Counted from the first letter of the stretch, positions 9,649 to 19,622 are shown. The stretch: DNA of 64,000 nucleotides from Burkholderia oklahomensis C6786 (GCF_000959365.1 NZ_CP009556.1:1612001-1676000); one strand, 5' to 3'. Notes: generated by a model not told the origin, from the sequence alone. Numbers and translations are program-made.

Positions 9649-10076
9649 AGTCGGGACGGCGGGCGGCGGCCGCCTGCCGTGCGTCGTGCGAGATTCGAGA
9701 TTCGAAGCGCGGTGCGCGACTTCGACGACGTGCGATGTCGCGCACCGACGCCGCTCGCGTCGCGCCGCCATGCTTCACAGCCTGGCATCGACGCGCGGCG
9801 TTCCAATGAGCGGAACGGCCGGTCCGATTTCCCGCGAGTGTGCTTCCATCGCGACCGGGCTGACGATACATTCCGTGAGTCGGTCGCCGATGCGCAAACC
9901 GAATCCGGCGGCCGACGCCCCCGTTCGCGGGCGCCGATGCGACATGTCTCGTCGATGCCTTTTACAATCGAATCCGCCGTCGCTGCGTCGTCGGCGGCGG
10001 TCCGAGGCCTTCGGGCAGGCTCCGGCGCGAATTTCGGCTCGAATCCGCGATCCATCCATCGTTCCGGGACAAACCA
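9649..10076. other. Intergenic region, no gene recognised
   Basis: This gap lies between fruA and the acetyltransferase gene. The open frames here are Arg/Ser-rich shadows with no domain or ribosome binding site. It probably holds the promoter of the acetyltransferase gene, but no clear promoter is visible. Confidence 0.5.
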
Positions 10077-10811
10077 GTGAGTGACAGCGCTTTTATCAAC
10101 GAATTCGGGCAGCCGATCGGCGCGCCGGTGCCCGACTGGCAGCCGCGTTCCGCGCTGCCGCGCACGCCGATGCAAGGCCGGTTCTGCCGGGTCGAGCCGG
10201 TCGACGTGAGCCGGCATGCGGACGACCTGTATGCGGCGTACGCATCGGCCGCCGACGGCCGCGACTGGACGTACATGAGCGCCGGCCCCTTTGCCGACGC
10301 CGCGCGCTATCGCGCGTATCTCGCGAAGGCGGCCGAAACCGACGATCCGCTGCACCATGCGATCGTCGATCTGGCGACGGGCAAGGCGGTCGGCACCTGC
10401 GCGCTGATGCGGACCGACCGGGCGAACGGCGTGACCGAAGTCGGATTCGTCGCCTATTCGCCGCTGCTGCAGAAGACGTGCGCGGGCACCGAAGTGATGT
10501 TCCTGCTGATGCAGCGCGTGTTCGACGAGCTCGGCTATCGCCGCTTCGAATGGAAATGCGACAGCCTCAACGCGCCGTCGCGCGCGGCGGCGCTTCGCTA
10601 CGGCTTCACGTACGAGGGGCTGTTCCGGCAGGCCGTCGTCTACAAGGGACGGTCGCGCGACACCGCGTGGTATTCGGTCGTCGACCATGAATGGCCGGCG
10701 TTGCGGTCGGCCTTCCGGCGGTGGCTCGCCGCGGAGAATTTCGACGAGCGGGGGCGTCAGCGGCAGTCGCTCGCCGCGTTGATCGCGGCGTCGCGCGGCA
10801 GCGACGCCTGA
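10077..10811 (+). CDS. GNAT-family N-acetyltransferase
   Basis: The 244-residue product begins with GTG at 10077. It resembles RimJ/RimL-type acetyltransferases: an N-terminal leader to about residue 35, then a GNAT fold with VGTCALMRTD (beta-4), VGFVAYSPLLQKTCAGTE (acetyl-CoA loop, somewhat degenerate) and the late motif FEWKCDSLNAPSRAAALRYG, in which Asn and Ala-Leu-Arg-Tyr-Gly are typical. The final YEGLFRQAVVYKGRSRDTAW is characteristic of this subgroup. The substrate, a protein N-terminus or small amine, cannot be told. It appears monocistronic. Confidence 0.85.
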   Translation: MSDSAFINEFGQPIGAPVPDWQPRSALPRTPMQGRFCRVEPVDVSRHADDLYAAYASAADGRDWTYMSAGPFADAARYRAYLAKAAETDDPLHHAIVDLATGKAVGTCALMRTDRANGVTEVGFVAYSPLLQKTCAGTEVMFLLMQRVFDELGYRRFEWKCDSLNAPSRAAALRYGFTYEGLFRQAVVYKGRSRDTAWYSVVDHEWPALRSAFRRWLAAENFDERGRQRQSLAALIAASRGSDA

Positions 10812-11046
10812 CGCGTGCGAACGGCGCAGATGCGGGTGCCGGGCGCATCGAGCGGGCGAGCCGCTCGACCGTCGAGCGGATTCGAGCGCGGCGGCGATGC
10901 CGTTGGATCGCAGGCGGCGCGGCCGATGAGCATTCGACGGGCGCGCGCCCCTACCCATGCGCGGCCCGGCCGGTAAAATGCCCGACACCCCAACGGCCGC
11001 GCACGGCCGTCATTCGCCACAACGACATTCGGAGACACCCCCCGCC

Positions 11047-12465
11047 ATGGCTTCAATGGAAAGCGCCTCGCGCGCGTCGGCGTCCGCGGCGGCGATCGAC
11101 GCCGGCGTCATCTCGGCGCGCCTCGACCGGCTGCCGCCCACCCGCAGCGTCTGGAAACTGGTCGCGCTGCTGAGTCTCGGTTTCTTCTTCGAGCTCTACG
11201 ATCTGCTCTATAGCGGCTACGTCGCGCCCGGCCTCGTGAAGAGCGGCATCCTGACCGCGACGACGCACGGCCTGTTCGGCACGACGGGCGTCGCGAGCTT
11301 CATCGCCGCGCTGTTCGCGGGGCTTTTCATCGGCACGATCGCGTGCGGCTTCCTCGCCGACCGCTTCGGCCGCCGCGCGGTGTTCACGTGGTCGCTGCTC
11401 TGGTACACGGCCGCGAACGTCGTGATGGCGTTCCAGGACACCGCCGCGAGCCTCAACTTCTGGCGCTTCGTCGTCGGGCTCGGGCTCGGCGTCGAGATGG
11501 TGACGATCGGCACATACATCTCCGAGCTGGTCCCGAAACAGATCCGCGGCCGCGCGTTCGCGTGCGAGCAGGCGGTCGGCTTCGTCGCCGTGCCCGTCGT
11601 CGCGCTGCTCGCGTACCTGCTCGTCCCGCGCGCGCCGTTCGGCCTCGACGGCTGGCGCTGGGTCGTGCTGATCGGCGCGCACGGCGCGATCTTCGTCTGG
11701 TGGATTCGCCGCCAGTTGCCGGAGAGCCCGCGCTGGCTCGCGCAGCAGGGCAGGCTCGACGAAGCGGAGCGCGTGCTCGCCGCGCTCGAGGCGAAGGTCG
11801 AGGCCGAGTACGGCCGGCCGCTGCCGCCGCCCGCGCCCGCCGAGCCGGTCGCGCCGCGCGGCCGGTTCCGCGACATGTGGGTGCCGCCGTACCGCAGGCG
11901 CACGGTGATGATGACGGTCTTCAACGTGTTCCAGACCGTCGGCTTCTACGGTTTCGCGAACTGGGTGCCGACGCTCCTCATCAAGCAGGGGATCACCGTC
12001 ACGACGAGCCTCATGTATTCGAGCGTGATCGCGCTCGCGGCGCCGATCGGGCCGCTGATCGGCCTCGCGATCGCCGACCGCTTCGAGCGCAAGACGGCGA
12101 TCGTCGCGATGGCCGGCGCGGCGATGATCTCGGGGCTGATGTTCAGCCAGGCGTCGGCCGCGTGGCTGCTCGTCGCCCTCGGCGTGTGCCTGACGCTCGC
12201 GAACAACATCATGTCCTACAGCTTCCACGCATATCAGGCGGAGCTGTTCCCGACCGCGATCCGGGCGCGCGCGGTCGGCTTCGTCTATTCGTGGAGCCGC
12301 TTCTCGGCGATCTTCACGTCGTTCGCGATCGCGGCCGTGCTGAAGGGATTCGGCACGCCGGGCGTGTTCGTGTTCATCGCGGGCGCGATGGCGATCGTGA
12401 TGGCGTCGATCGGGCTGATGGGGCCGAGAACGAAAGGGATCGCGCTCGAGGCGATTTCGCATTGA
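11047..12465 (+). CDS. MFS transporter of the metabolite:H+ symporter/sugar-porter type
   Basis: The 472-residue product is an inner-membrane carrier with about 12 membrane segments. I chose ATG 11047 because GGAGA lies 11 bases upstream; the open frame goes back to 10957 without support. Family signatures are FLADRFGRRAVF in loop 2-3, LPESPRWLAQQGRLDEAE at the start of the central loop and IADRFERKTAIV in the second half. The beginning (LDRLPPTRSVWKLV, then GFFFELYDLLYSGYVAPGL) resembles niacin-type NiaP carriers, but substrate specificity cannot be fixed from sequence. Confidence 0.85.
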   Translation: MASMESASRASASAAAIDAGVISARLDRLPPTRSVWKLVALLSLGFFFELYDLLYSGYVAPGLVKSGILTATTHGLFGTTGVASFIAALFAGLFIGTIACGFLADRFGRRAVFTWSLLWYTAANVVMAFQDTAASLNFWRFVVGLGLGVEMVTIGTYISELVPKQIRGRAFACEQAVGFVAVPVVALLAYLLVPRAPFGLDGWRWVVLIGAHGAIFVWWIRRQLPESPRWLAQQGRLDEAERVLAALEAKVEAEYGRPLPPPAPAEPVAPRGRFRDMWVPPYRRRTVMMTVFNVFQTVGFYGFANWVPTLLIKQGITVTTSLMYSSVIALAAPIGPLIGLAIADRFERKTAIVAMAGAAMISGLMFSQASAAWLLVALGVCLTLANNIMSYSFHAYQAELFPTAIRARAVGFVYSWSRFSAIFTSFAIAAVLKGFGTPGVFVFIAGAMAIVMASIGLMGPRTKGIALEAISH

Positions 12466-12987
12466 TTCGCGCCGGGCAGGCGGCGGGGGGGCGTGCGTTC
12501 GAAGCGTGCGCGCGTGCCGTCCGGCGTGGCGACGAGCGCGTCGGCGCGGCGCGCATTGCTTCGTGCGGCGCGCGTGCCGATTGCGAGGCCCGGCGTCTGC
12601 GCGTCGCAGGGTTCCGTCGCCGGATTCGTATCGCATGCCGACGCCGCATGCGCTCGGGATGTCGCGCTGGCGGAATCGTCCGGGCTATCGGTGCGACGTC
12701 ATTTGCATCATCCGCGCACCGTTGCGCGTAGCGCATGGGGCCGGCGCCGCGCGCAAGCGCCGCGTTGTCCGACGCTCGCTTCCGGCTTGATCTGCGCAGC
12801 GCGCCCGATCCGGGCGTGCATGTGCGGCTCGGCGTGTCGGCCGCTAAGCTTGCGCGCCCGTGCTTTGCATTCGACGCGGCTTGCGTCAGCCCCAGCCTCG
12901 TCGATTCGAGACGGGCTCTCTCGACCTGCGGCATCGCGCTCGGGCCACGCCACACCGAATTCGATCGCGGCATGTCCGCCGCTCGAC
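12466..12987. other. Intergenic region, no gene recognised
   Basis: This gap lies between the convergent MFS transporter and DUF2891 genes. Several frames are open in this GC-rich DNA, but none has a recognisable domain or start signal. No clear terminator hairpin was seen. Confidence 0.5.
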
Positions 12988-14055
12988 TCAAGCCTCCAGC
13001 GCAAGCAGCGCGAACGACGCGAGCCAGTGCTCGCCCATGTAGTCGCCCGCAACGTGCGCGAGCGCGCTCGCGAGATGCGCGTCGGCCGCATCGGCAAGCA
13101 CCGCCCTGCGCGGGTCGCCGTCCGGCAGCGCCCGCGCGAGCGAGCGCTGGCACCACGCGCGGCTCAGGTTCAGGCCGTCGAGGTGCGCGATCTTGCCGTC
13201 GGTGCGATCGGTGACGGTGGCCGGCGTGAATAGCGTTGCCGGCTCGCGCGCGGCGAGCGACGGCAGGAACGCGTCGAACCACGTCAGGAACTCGGCCGCC
13301 GGCAGCGCGCGCCGCATCAGCTCCGCTTCCATCAACGCCGGCGACAGGAACTCGTCGCCGCCCGGCTCCCACGCCTGGCAATCCGCGTCGCGCAGGTGCC
13401 AGCGCCGCGCGGTGTCGACGATCAGCGCTTCGAGCGCCGCATGCTGCGTCTGCCGCGCGAAATCGAGCGCGAGCGACAGTGCGAACGCGGTGTTGAAGTG
13501 CGTGCCGACGCGCAGCGGATAGGTCGCCTTCGGCAGGAACTCGGTGAAGCGGTCGACGAAGATGTCGGTCAGCGGCGCGAGCGTCGCCGACCAGCGGCGG
13601 CCCGTTTCGGACGTCATCGACGCGAGCTGCGCGGACAGCGCGAGCAGCCATCCCCAGCCGTACGGCCGCTCGAAGCCGCGGTTGTGCGGCAGGTTCAGGT
13701 ATGCCGCTTCGCCGGCGACGTTCTCGGCGGTGAAGTGCGCGTCGACGGTCGCGACGATCCGCTGCGCCTCGGGCAGATCCGGAAATCCGTCGAGCAGCCG
13801 CGTGACGAGCCAGTAGCCGTGCACGCACGAATGCCAGTCGTAGCTGCCGTAGAAGATCGGATGCAGCGCGCGGGGGCCGCGCACGTCTTGCGGGCCGGCG
13901 AGCGAGTGCGTGAGCTTGTTCGGATATTCGCGCGTCAGGTGGCCGAGCGCGAGGTTCGCGAATTGCGAGGCGAGGGCGGGCGTCAGTTGTCGGGCGGTCA
14001 TGGCGAAGGCGTCGAGAGGAGCGGCGCGCGTGGCGCGTGCCGCGGTCGACGTCAT
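12988..14055 (-). CDS. DUF2891-family protein
   Basis: The 355-residue product matches the DUF2891 family, whose biochemical role is unknown. Recognisable features are FANLALGHLTREYPNKLTHSL near the N-terminus, HPIFYGSYDWHSCVHGYW with several conserved His and aromatic residues, and NRGFERPYGWGWLLAL. The helical, Trp/His-rich composition resembles alpha/alpha-barrel glycan-binding enzymes, which is inference. The start is uncertain: ATG 14055 is used because a weak GGCGGG precedes it, but ATG 14001 would also give a full domain. No signal peptide is apparent. Confidence 0.75.
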   Translation of the reverse strand: MTSTAARATRAAPLDAFAMTARQLTPALASQFANLALGHLTREYPNKLTHSLAGPQDVRGPRALHPIFYGSYDWHSCVHGYWLVTRLLDGFPDLPEAQRIVATVDAHFTAENVAGEAAYLNLPHNRGFERPYGWGWLLALSAQLASMTSETGRRWSATLAPLTDIFVDRFTEFLPKATYPLRVGTHFNTAFALSLALDFARQTQHAALEALIVDTARRWHLRDADCQAWEPGGDEFLSPALMEAELMRRALPAAEFLTWFDAFLPSLAAREPATLFTPATVTDRTDGKIAHLDGLNLSRAWCQRSLARALPDGDPRRAVLADAADAHLASALAHVAGDYMGEHWLASFALLALEA

Positions 14056-14128
14056 GTTACCCGCCGGGGCTCGCGCGTGCATGAAATGCGGCGGCGCGCG
14101 CTCGCCACCGTGGAGTGCGGTGCGACGT

Positions 14129-14782
14129 CTAGGGCTGGCAGTGCAGCCGGCGGTAGCGGGTTTCGAGCTCGATCTGTTTTTCGCTGCGCTCGCGCTGCTC
14201 CTTCGCTTCCTTCTCGGTCGACGGGTACGGCTTGTGGGACCACGGGCGGCTCCCGTAGTCGGAAGGGCGCGGCGCGAAGCTCGACGGCGCATGGCCGTTC
14301 GCGGACGGCAGCGGCCGCGACGGCGACGGCTCATGGACGGGGGGCGCGGGGACTTTCCACGGCGTCGGGTTGTTGATCGTGCTCGGCGCGAGCAGCGTCG
14401 GCGGAGCCGAGCGCACGGCCGCTTCCGCCTGGCGCGCCAGATTGTCGATCTTCGACGCGAGCTCGCCGCATTCTTCCTGTCGGCCCTGATCCTGCGCGAA
14501 CGCGAAGTTACGCTGCAGCGGCGCGGTGTATTGCGGCTTCGCGTCGGGTGACGCGTGCTTGGACAGCGTTTGGGAGGCGAGGCTCCGAGAGGACGGCGAA
14601 CGCGATTGGGCGGTGTCGGACGGCGGCGTTTGCGACGGTGTTTGCGGTCGCGTTTGCGGCGGCGACGTCCGGGGTGCCGGCGTTGCGCTCGACGGCGAGC
14701 CGCTCAGCGGCTGCGCTCCCGCGTTCGTGCACGCCGCCAGCAGGATCGCGGCCAGGGCCGCGCGCGACATCGGGACATTCAT
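14129..14782 (-). CDS. Putative lipoprotein, Ser/Pro/Thr-rich
   Basis: The 217-residue product begins with a short hydrophobic signal ending in a lipobox LAAC with Cys18, so it is probably a lipoprotein. After the anchor comes a long Ser/Pro/Thr/Gln-rich linker (about residues 20-85) that looks disordered. A short helical segment (ECGELASKIDNLARQAEAAV) and another Pro/Ser linker follow, then a charged coiled-coil-like end with EKEAKEQRERSEKQIELE. Two Cys remain besides the lipid-anchor one. No family was recognised. It is transcribed in the same direction as the DUF2891 gene, 73 bases upstream of that gene's start. Confidence 0.65.
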   Translation of the reverse strand: MNVPMSRAALAAILLAACTNAGAQPLSGSPSSATPAPRTSPPQTRPQTPSQTPPSDTAQSRSPSSRSLASQTLSKHASPDAKPQYTAPLQRNFAFAQDQGRQEECGELASKIDNLARQAEAAVRSAPPTLLAPSTINNPTPWKVPAPPVHEPSPSRPLPSANGHAPSSFAPRPSDYGSRPWSHKPYPSTEKEAKEQRERSEKQIELETRYRRLHCQP

Positions 14783-14830
14783 GTGGCGAAGTAGCGACGG
14801 AAATCTAACGAGCCGCGGATCGTCTCATGG

Positions 14831-15136
14831 TTAACCCGATAGTGTCGATCCGATTTGTGTGGAGATTTGTTTCGCCGACGCGCTCGACAGACTGGCGTCG
14901 GCCTCTTCCGGGTCGGCGAGCAGCCGCGCGATGCGCGCGTAATAGGCGGCTCCGTCGGCGGTGAGCTTGACCTGGCGCGTGGTGCGATTCAGCAATTTGA
15001 CGCGCAGCCGCGCCTCCAGCTGCTGGATCAGCTGAGCCACGGTGGTCTTGCTGATGTGGAGCGTCTGCGCGGCCTTGGTGAAGCTCCCGGCCTCGACCAC
15101 GCGTGCGAAAGCCTGCAAGGCATCGAAGCGATCCAC
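14831..15136 (-). pseudogene. Truncated LysR-family regulator (DNA-binding part only)
   Basis: The reading frame starts with GTG 15136, preceded by GGGAG about 6 bases upstream, and gives only 101 residues against about 300 for LysR regulators. The winged helix is intact: FDALQAFARVVEAGSFTKAA then KTTVAQLIQQLEARLRVKLL. The frame stops just after the linker helix (LLADPEEADASLSSASA), and no effector-binding domain is found downstream in any frame; a lipoprotein gene lies there instead. It is a remnant, although the short protein could still bind DNA. Confidence 0.75.
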
Positions 15137-15374
15137 TTTAACTCCCTGCGTCCAGCGTTTGTTTGGCGACGGCAAACAGTGATTGTATGTCTTGCGTGTT
15201 TATCCGGACGCGACGGACCCCTTACAGTCTTTTCGTCGCGGTGCGCGGTCGTCCGGCGGCGATGCCGTCCCGCAGTCGTTCATGGGTTCATTGCCCGCGT
15301 GTCGAGCATCGGCTTGCTCGTCGCCGCGGCCGCGCCATTTACCACCGATCCGTTCACCTTCAAGGAAAAGACGG

Positions 15375-15780
15375 ATGTCCGCACGTGATGTCGTATTCCC
15401 GCCCGCGCGTCAAGCGCTGTACGAGCGCAACCGCTATTCCCCCGGCCGTTCGTTCCAACGGCTTTCTTTTTGTGTCGGGGCAGGTCGGCAGCTTGCCCGA
15501 CGGCGCGCCGGAGCCGGATCTGCAAGCCCAGGTCAGGCTCGCGTTCGACAATCTGAACGCGATTCTCTCGGCCGCCGACTGCACGTTCGACGATGTCGTC
15601 GACGTGACGATCTTCATCGTCGATCCCGCCGAGCATTTCGACGCGATCTGGAAGGTCGCCGCCGACTACTGGGGCGATGCGCCGTATCCGACGCTGACCG
15701 GCATCGGCGTGACGTGGCTCTACGGCTTTCAGTTCGAGATCAAGGTGATCGCGAAGCTGCCGGAGCCCGCCGCGCGCTAG
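15375..15780 (+). pseudogene. RidA/YjgF-family protein, frameshifted
   Basis: RidA-family proteins deaminate reactive enamine/imine intermediates. Here the N-terminus lies in one frame (ATG 15375 after AAGGAA; reads SARDVVFPPARQALYERNRY) and the rest in another (AVRSNGFLFVSGQVG onward to FEIKVIAKLPEP). The two join at a run of five C at 15439-15443. Removing one C restores an uninterrupted protein of about 134 residues, the usual length. As given, the upstream frame runs past the gene and the downstream frame lacks a supported start. It may be a real mutation or an assembly error in a homopolymer. Confidence 0.8.
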
Positions 15781-15826
15781 CACGCCGAATCGGGGCCGTG
15801 CGGCCGCCTGTCACCACGCGTTGCCG

Positions 15827-16591
15827 CTACGCCGGCTTTTCCGTCTTGCGGCTCGTCGCCGGCTCGCGCTGTGCCTGCGCGCACGCTTCGTCGAGCCGCC
15901 GCATCGCGTCCGCGACGTCGCTCCTGAAGCGCACGAGCGCCGCGTTTTCCGGCGCGGGCGGCTGCAGCCCCGTCCACAATAGATCGATCAGCTGCTCGGC
16001 CGTCGTCTCGGTATCGAGCTTTCGATGGCCGAGGATCGCGTCCCACAGCACGTGCTCCATCGGCCCGAACACCATCGAGCGCAACAGGCTGAGCGGCAGG
16101 TCGGCGCGCACCTGTCCGGCCGCCTGTCCGCGCGCGAGCACGTCCATCAGCGGCGCCGTGTAGCGGCGCTGCAGGGCGGTCAGCTCGTCGGCGAGCGCGT
16201 GCTGCTTCGCGCGCCCTTCGGACAGCACCAGCGCGCAGAGGCCCGTGCCGTTCACGAGCATCAGCCGCAGGTGCGTGCGGACGATGAATGCGAATTGCTG
16301 GCGCACCGACGCGTCGCGCGGCATCCCGGTCTCGAACGCGTCGATGATTTCGTCGTACCAATCGGCGATCACGCGCGCGCACAGCTCCCGCTTGCCGCGA
16401 AAGTAGCTGAACACGGTCGCCTCCGACACGCCGACTCGCTGCGCGATCTCCGCCGCGGTCGCATGCTCGTAGCCTTTCTCCGCGAAGATTTCTCGTCCGG
16501 CGCGCAGGATGTCCTGCACGCGCTGCTGCGATTTGCGTCCGGCGGGCGCGCGCGGCGCGTCCGCGCGGTCGGCTTTCTGAGTGGCGGTCAT
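15827..16591 (-). CDS. TetR-family regulator of the liu operon
   Basis: The 254-residue product has a TetR N-terminal helix-turn-helix (ILRAGREIFAEKGYEHATAA then VGVSEATVFSYFRGKRELC, about residues 28-75) and an all-helical ligand-binding domain. It is transcribed away from liuA across a 204-bp region. In betaproteobacteria the liu genes are known to be controlled by a TetR regulator called LiuQ, so this is a good candidate, but the name rests on context. Two TGAG-N5-CTCA repeats in the divergent promoter region are likely binding sites. The Lys-rich C-terminal tail (RKTEKPA) is unremarkable. Confidence 0.85.
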   Translation of the reverse strand: MTATQKADRADAPRAPAGRKSQQRVQDILRAGREIFAEKGYEHATAAEIAQRVGVSEATVFSYFRGKRELCARVIADWYDEIIDAFETGMPRDASVRQQFAFIVRTHLRLMLVNGTGLCALVLSEGRAKQHALADELTALQRRYTAPLMDVLARGQAAGQVRADLPLSLLRSMVFGPMEHVLWDAILGHRKLDTETTAEQLIDLLWTGLQPPAPENAALVRFRSDVADAMRRLDEACAQAQREPATSRKTEKPA

Positions 16592-16641
16592 ACGGGTTTT
16601 CCTGCGGAATCGGGGGGCGTCGCGATGCTTCCGATCATAGC

Positions 16642-16654
16642 TGAGTGTCGCTCA
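16642..16654. promoter_or_regulatory. Candidate TetR operator, copy 1 (TGAG-N5-CTCA)
   Basis: TGAGTGTCGCTCA has perfect 4-bp arms around a 5-base spacer. It lies about 50 bases upstream of the TetR gene start and shares arms and spacing with the copy at 16742-16754 near liuA. Confidence 0.5.
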
Positions 16655-16740
16655 AAAAACTATTGACGATCGCGCGGGTCCGGCGCGAAACTAGCGGAAA
16701 TTTACGCAGCATATGGCAATGAACCGATGGAATCGTCGAT

Positions 16741-16755
16741 TTGAGCAAGACTCAA
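16741..16755. promoter_or_regulatory. Candidate TetR operator, copy 2 (TTGAG-N5-CTCAA)
   Basis: TTGAGCAAGACTCAA is an inverted repeat with 5-bp arms, 40 bases upstream of liuA. It extends the TGAG-N5-CTCA motif of copy 1 by one base pair. Confidence 0.55.
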
Positions 16756-16795
16756 TAATCGGTGCTTCCATGGACTTCCTGGAGACGGAGGAGAC

Positions 16796-17992
16796 ATGAG
16801 CAACCTGCCCGGCGTGAACTTCATGCTCGGTGAAGACATCGAGATGCTGCGCGATTCGATCGCGCATTTCGCCGCGAAGGAAATCGCGCCGCGCGCGGCC
16901 GAGATCGACCGCACCGACCAGTTCCCGATGGACCTGTGGCGCAAGTTCGGCGAGCTGGGCGTGCTCGGGATGACGGTCGCCGAGGAATACGGCGGCGCGG
17001 GCCTCGGCTACACCGCGCACATGGTCGCGATGGAGGAGATCTCGCGCGCGTCGGCGTCGGTCGGGCTGTCGTATGGCGCGCACTCGAACCTGTGCGTGAA
17101 CCAGATCCACCGCAACGGCACCGAAGCGCAGAAGCGCAAGTACCTGCCGAAGCTGATCTCCGGCGAGCACGTCGGCGCGCTCGCGATGAGCGAGCCGAAC
17201 GCGGGCTCGGACGTCGTCAGCATGAAGCTGCGCGCGGACAAGCGCGGCGAGCGCTACGTGCTGAACGGCACGAAGATGTGGATCACGAACGGCCCGGATT
17301 GCGACACGCTCGTCGTCTACGCGAAGACCGAGCCCGACGCCGGCGCGCGCGGGATCACCGCGTTCATCGTCGAGAAGGGGATGAAGGGCTTCTCGGTCGC
17401 GCAGAAGCTCGACAAGCTCGGGATGCGCGGCTCGCACACGGGCGAGCTCGTGTTCGAGGACGTCGAGGTGCCGGAAGAGAACATCCTCGGCGAGCTGAAC
17501 GGCGGCGTGAAGGTGCTGATGAGCGGGCTCGACTACGAGCGCGCGGTGCTCGCGGGCGGCCCGACGGGCATCATGGCCGCCTGCCTCGACGCAGTCATCC
17601 CATACGTTCACGACCGCAAGCAGTTCGGCCAGCCGATCGGCGAATTCCAACTGATCCAGGGCAAGATCGCCGACATGTACACGACGTTCCAGGCGTGCCG
17701 CGCCTATCTGTACGCGGTCGGCCGCCATCTCGACGCGGGCGGCACGGCCTCGGCCGGCGGCGCGCACGTGCGCCAGGTGCGCAAGGACTGCGCGGGCGTG
17801 ATCCTCTACACAGCGGAAAAAGCGACGTGGATGGCGGGCGAGGCGATCCAGATCCTCGGCGGCAACGGCTACATCAACGAATACCCGGTCGGGCGCCTGT
17901 GGCGCGACGCGAAGCTCTACGAGATCGGCGCCGGCACGAGCGAGATCCGCCGGATGCTGATCGGCCGCGAGCTGTTCGCGGAAACGGCCTGA
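16796..17992 (+). CDS. liuA: Isovaleryl-CoA dehydrogenase
   Basis: This FAD enzyme oxidises isovaleryl-CoA to 3-methylcrotonyl-CoA in leucine degradation. The 398-residue product is the usual length for the acyl-CoA dehydrogenase family and starts at ATG 16796 after GGAGGAGA. Signatures include [18 protein letters not shown], the flavin-binding WITNGPDC, and the probable catalytic Glu near residue 248 in [12 protein letters not shown], a position characteristic of isovaleryl-CoA dehydrogenases. The C-terminal motif [20 protein letters not shown] follows. It is the first gene of liuABCD, 22 bases before liuB. Confidence 0.95.
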   Translation: MSNLPGVNFMLGEDIEMLRDSIAHFAAKEIAPRAAEIDRTDQFPMDLWRKFGELGVLGMTVAEEYGGAGLGYTAHMVAMEEISRASASVGLSYGAHSNLCVNQIHRNGTEAQKRKYLPKLISGEHVGALAMSEPNAGSDVVSMKLRADKRGERYVLNGTKMWITNGPDCDTLVVYAKTEPDAGARGITAFIVEKGMKGFSVAQKLDKLGMRGSHTGELVFEDVEVPEENILGELNGGVKVLMSGLDYERAVLAGGPTGIMAACLDAVIPYVHDRKQFGQPIGEFQLIQGKIADMYTTFQACRAYLYAVGRHLDAGGTASAGGAHVRQVRKDCAGVILYTAEKATWMAGEAIQILGGNGYINEYPVGRLWRDAKLYEIGAGTSEIRRMLIGRELFAETA

Positions 17993-18014
17993 CCCCGCGC
18001 GCGGAGCCCACGCG

Positions 18015-19622
18015 ATGCCGATCATCGAATCCAAGCTGAACCCGCGTTCCGACGAGTTTCGCGCGAACGCCGCGGCGCTCGAGGCGCTCGTCGCCGATCT
18101 GCGCGACAAGGTCGACCGGCTCGCGCTTGGCGGCGGGCCGGCCGCGCGCGACAAGCATCTGTCGCGCGGCAAGCTGCTGCCGCGCGACCGGATCGCGCAA
18201 CTGCTCGATCCGGGCACGCCGTTCCTCGAGCTGTCGCAGCTCGCCGCGTGCGGGATGTACAACGACGACGCGCCGGGCGCGGGCATCATCACCGGCATCG
18301 GCCGGATCGCCGGCCGCGAGTGCGTGATCGTCTGCAACGACGCGACCGTCAAGGGCGGCACCTACTATCCGATCACCGTGAAGAAGCACGTGCGCGCGCA
18401 GGAGATCGCGGCCGAGAACCGGCTGCCGTGCGTGTACCTCGTCGATTCGGGCGGCGCGAACCTGCCGAACCAGGACGATGTGTTTCCTGACCGCGACCAT
18501 TTCGGCCGGATCTTCTTCAATCAGGCGAACCTGTCGGCGGCGGGCATCGCGCAGATCGCGGTCGTGATGGGCTCGTGCACCGCGGGCGGCGCGTACGTGC
18601 CCGCGATGAGCGACGAGTCGATCATCGTCAAGAACCAGGGAACGATCTTTCTCGGCGGGCCGCCGCTCGTGAAGGCGGCCACCGGCGAGGAAGTGAGCGC
18701 CGAGGATCTCGGCGGCGGCGACGTGCACACGCGCCTGTCCGGCGTCGCCGATCACCTCGCGCAGAACGACGCGCATGCGTTGTCGATCGCGCGCACGATC
18801 GTCGGCCATCTCGGCTCGCGCGGCGCGGCGCCGCTCGCGCCGCGCGAGCCGCTGCCGCCGCGCTACGACGCGAAGAGCCTGTACGGCGTGATTCCCGTCG
18901 ACACGAGGAAGCCGTTCGACGTGCGCGAGGTGATCGCGCGGATCGTCGACGATTCCGCATTCGACGAATTCAAGGCGCGCTACGGCACGACGCTCGTCAC
19001 CGGCTTCGCACACATCTGGGGGCACCCGGTCGGCATCGTCGCGAACAACGGCATTCTGTTCTCCGAATCGGCGACGAAGGGCGCGCACTTCATCGAGCTG
19101 TGCTGCCAGCGCAAGATCCCGCTCGTGTTCCTGCAGAACATCACGGGCTTCATGGTCGGCCGCAAGTACGAGAACGAAGGCATCGCGCGTCACGGCGCGA
19201 AGATGGTGACGGCCGTGTCGACCGCGAAGGTGCCGAAGTTCACGGTGATCATCGGCGGCTCGTTCGGCGCGGGCAACTACGGGATGTGCGGGCGCGCGTT
19301 CGGTCCGCGCTTCCTGTGGATGTGGCCGAACGCGCGCATCTCGGTGATGGGCGGCGAGCAGGCGGCGTCGGTGCTCGCGACCGTGCGCCGCGACGGGATC
19401 GAGGCGAAGGGCGGCGAATGGTCGGCGGAAGACGAAGAGGCGTTCAAGCAGCCGATTCGCGATCAATACGAGCGCCAGGGCCATCCGTACTACGCGAGCG
19501 CGCGCCTGTGGGACGACGGCGTGATCGACCCCGCGCAGACGCGCGACGTGCTCGGCCTCGGCCTTGCCGCCGCGATGAACGCGCCGATCGAGGACACGCG
19601 GTTCGGCGTGTTCCGGATGTGA
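18015..19622 (+). CDS. liuB: 3-methylcrotonyl-CoA carboxylase, carboxyltransferase (beta) subunit
   Basis: This subunit transfers CO2 from carboxybiotin on LiuD to 3-methylcrotonyl-CoA, giving 3-methylglutaconyl-CoA. The 535 residues match the family. N- and C-terminal crotonase-like carboxyltransferase halves are visible: [19 protein letters not shown] and [18 protein letters not shown] in the first, and [38 protein letters not shown] and the [13 protein letters not shown] segment in the second. It sits between liuA and liuC; the 108-bp gap to liuC holds a copy of an interspersed repeat. Confidence 0.95.
   Translation: MPIIESKLNPRSDEFRANAAALEALVADLRDKVDRLALGGGPAARDKHLSRGKLLPRDRIAQLLDPGTPFLELSQLAACGMYNDDAPGAGIITGIGRIAGRECVIVCNDATVKGGTYYPITVKKHVRAQEIAAENRLPCVYLVDSGGANLPNQDDVFPDRDHFGRIFFNQANLSAAGIAQIAVVMGSCTAGGAYVPAMSDESIIVKNQGTIFLGGPPLVKAATGEEVSAEDLGGGDVHTRLSGVADHLAQNDAHALSIARTIVGHLGSRGAAPLAPREPLPPRYDAKSLYGVIPVDTRKPFDVREVIARIVDDSAFDEFKARYGTTLVTGFAHIWGHPVGIVANNGILFSESATKGAHFIELCCQRKIPLVFLQNITGFMVGRKYENEGIARHGAKMVTAVSTAKVPKFTVIIGGSFGAGNYGMCGRAFGPRFLWMWPNARISVMGGEQAASVLATVRRDGIEAKGGEWSAEDEEAFKQPIRDQYERQGHPYYASARLWDDGVIDPAQTRDVLGLGLAAAMNAPIEDTRFGVFRM

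Noticed and set aside
7693..9771. Long minus-strand frame opposite fruA
   Set aside because: Composition is that of an antisense image of a high-GC gene; no domain recognised.
12466..12987. Overlapping frames between the MFS and DUF2891 genes
   Set aside because: All are Arg/Ser/Ala-rich without starts or domains; treated as intergenic.
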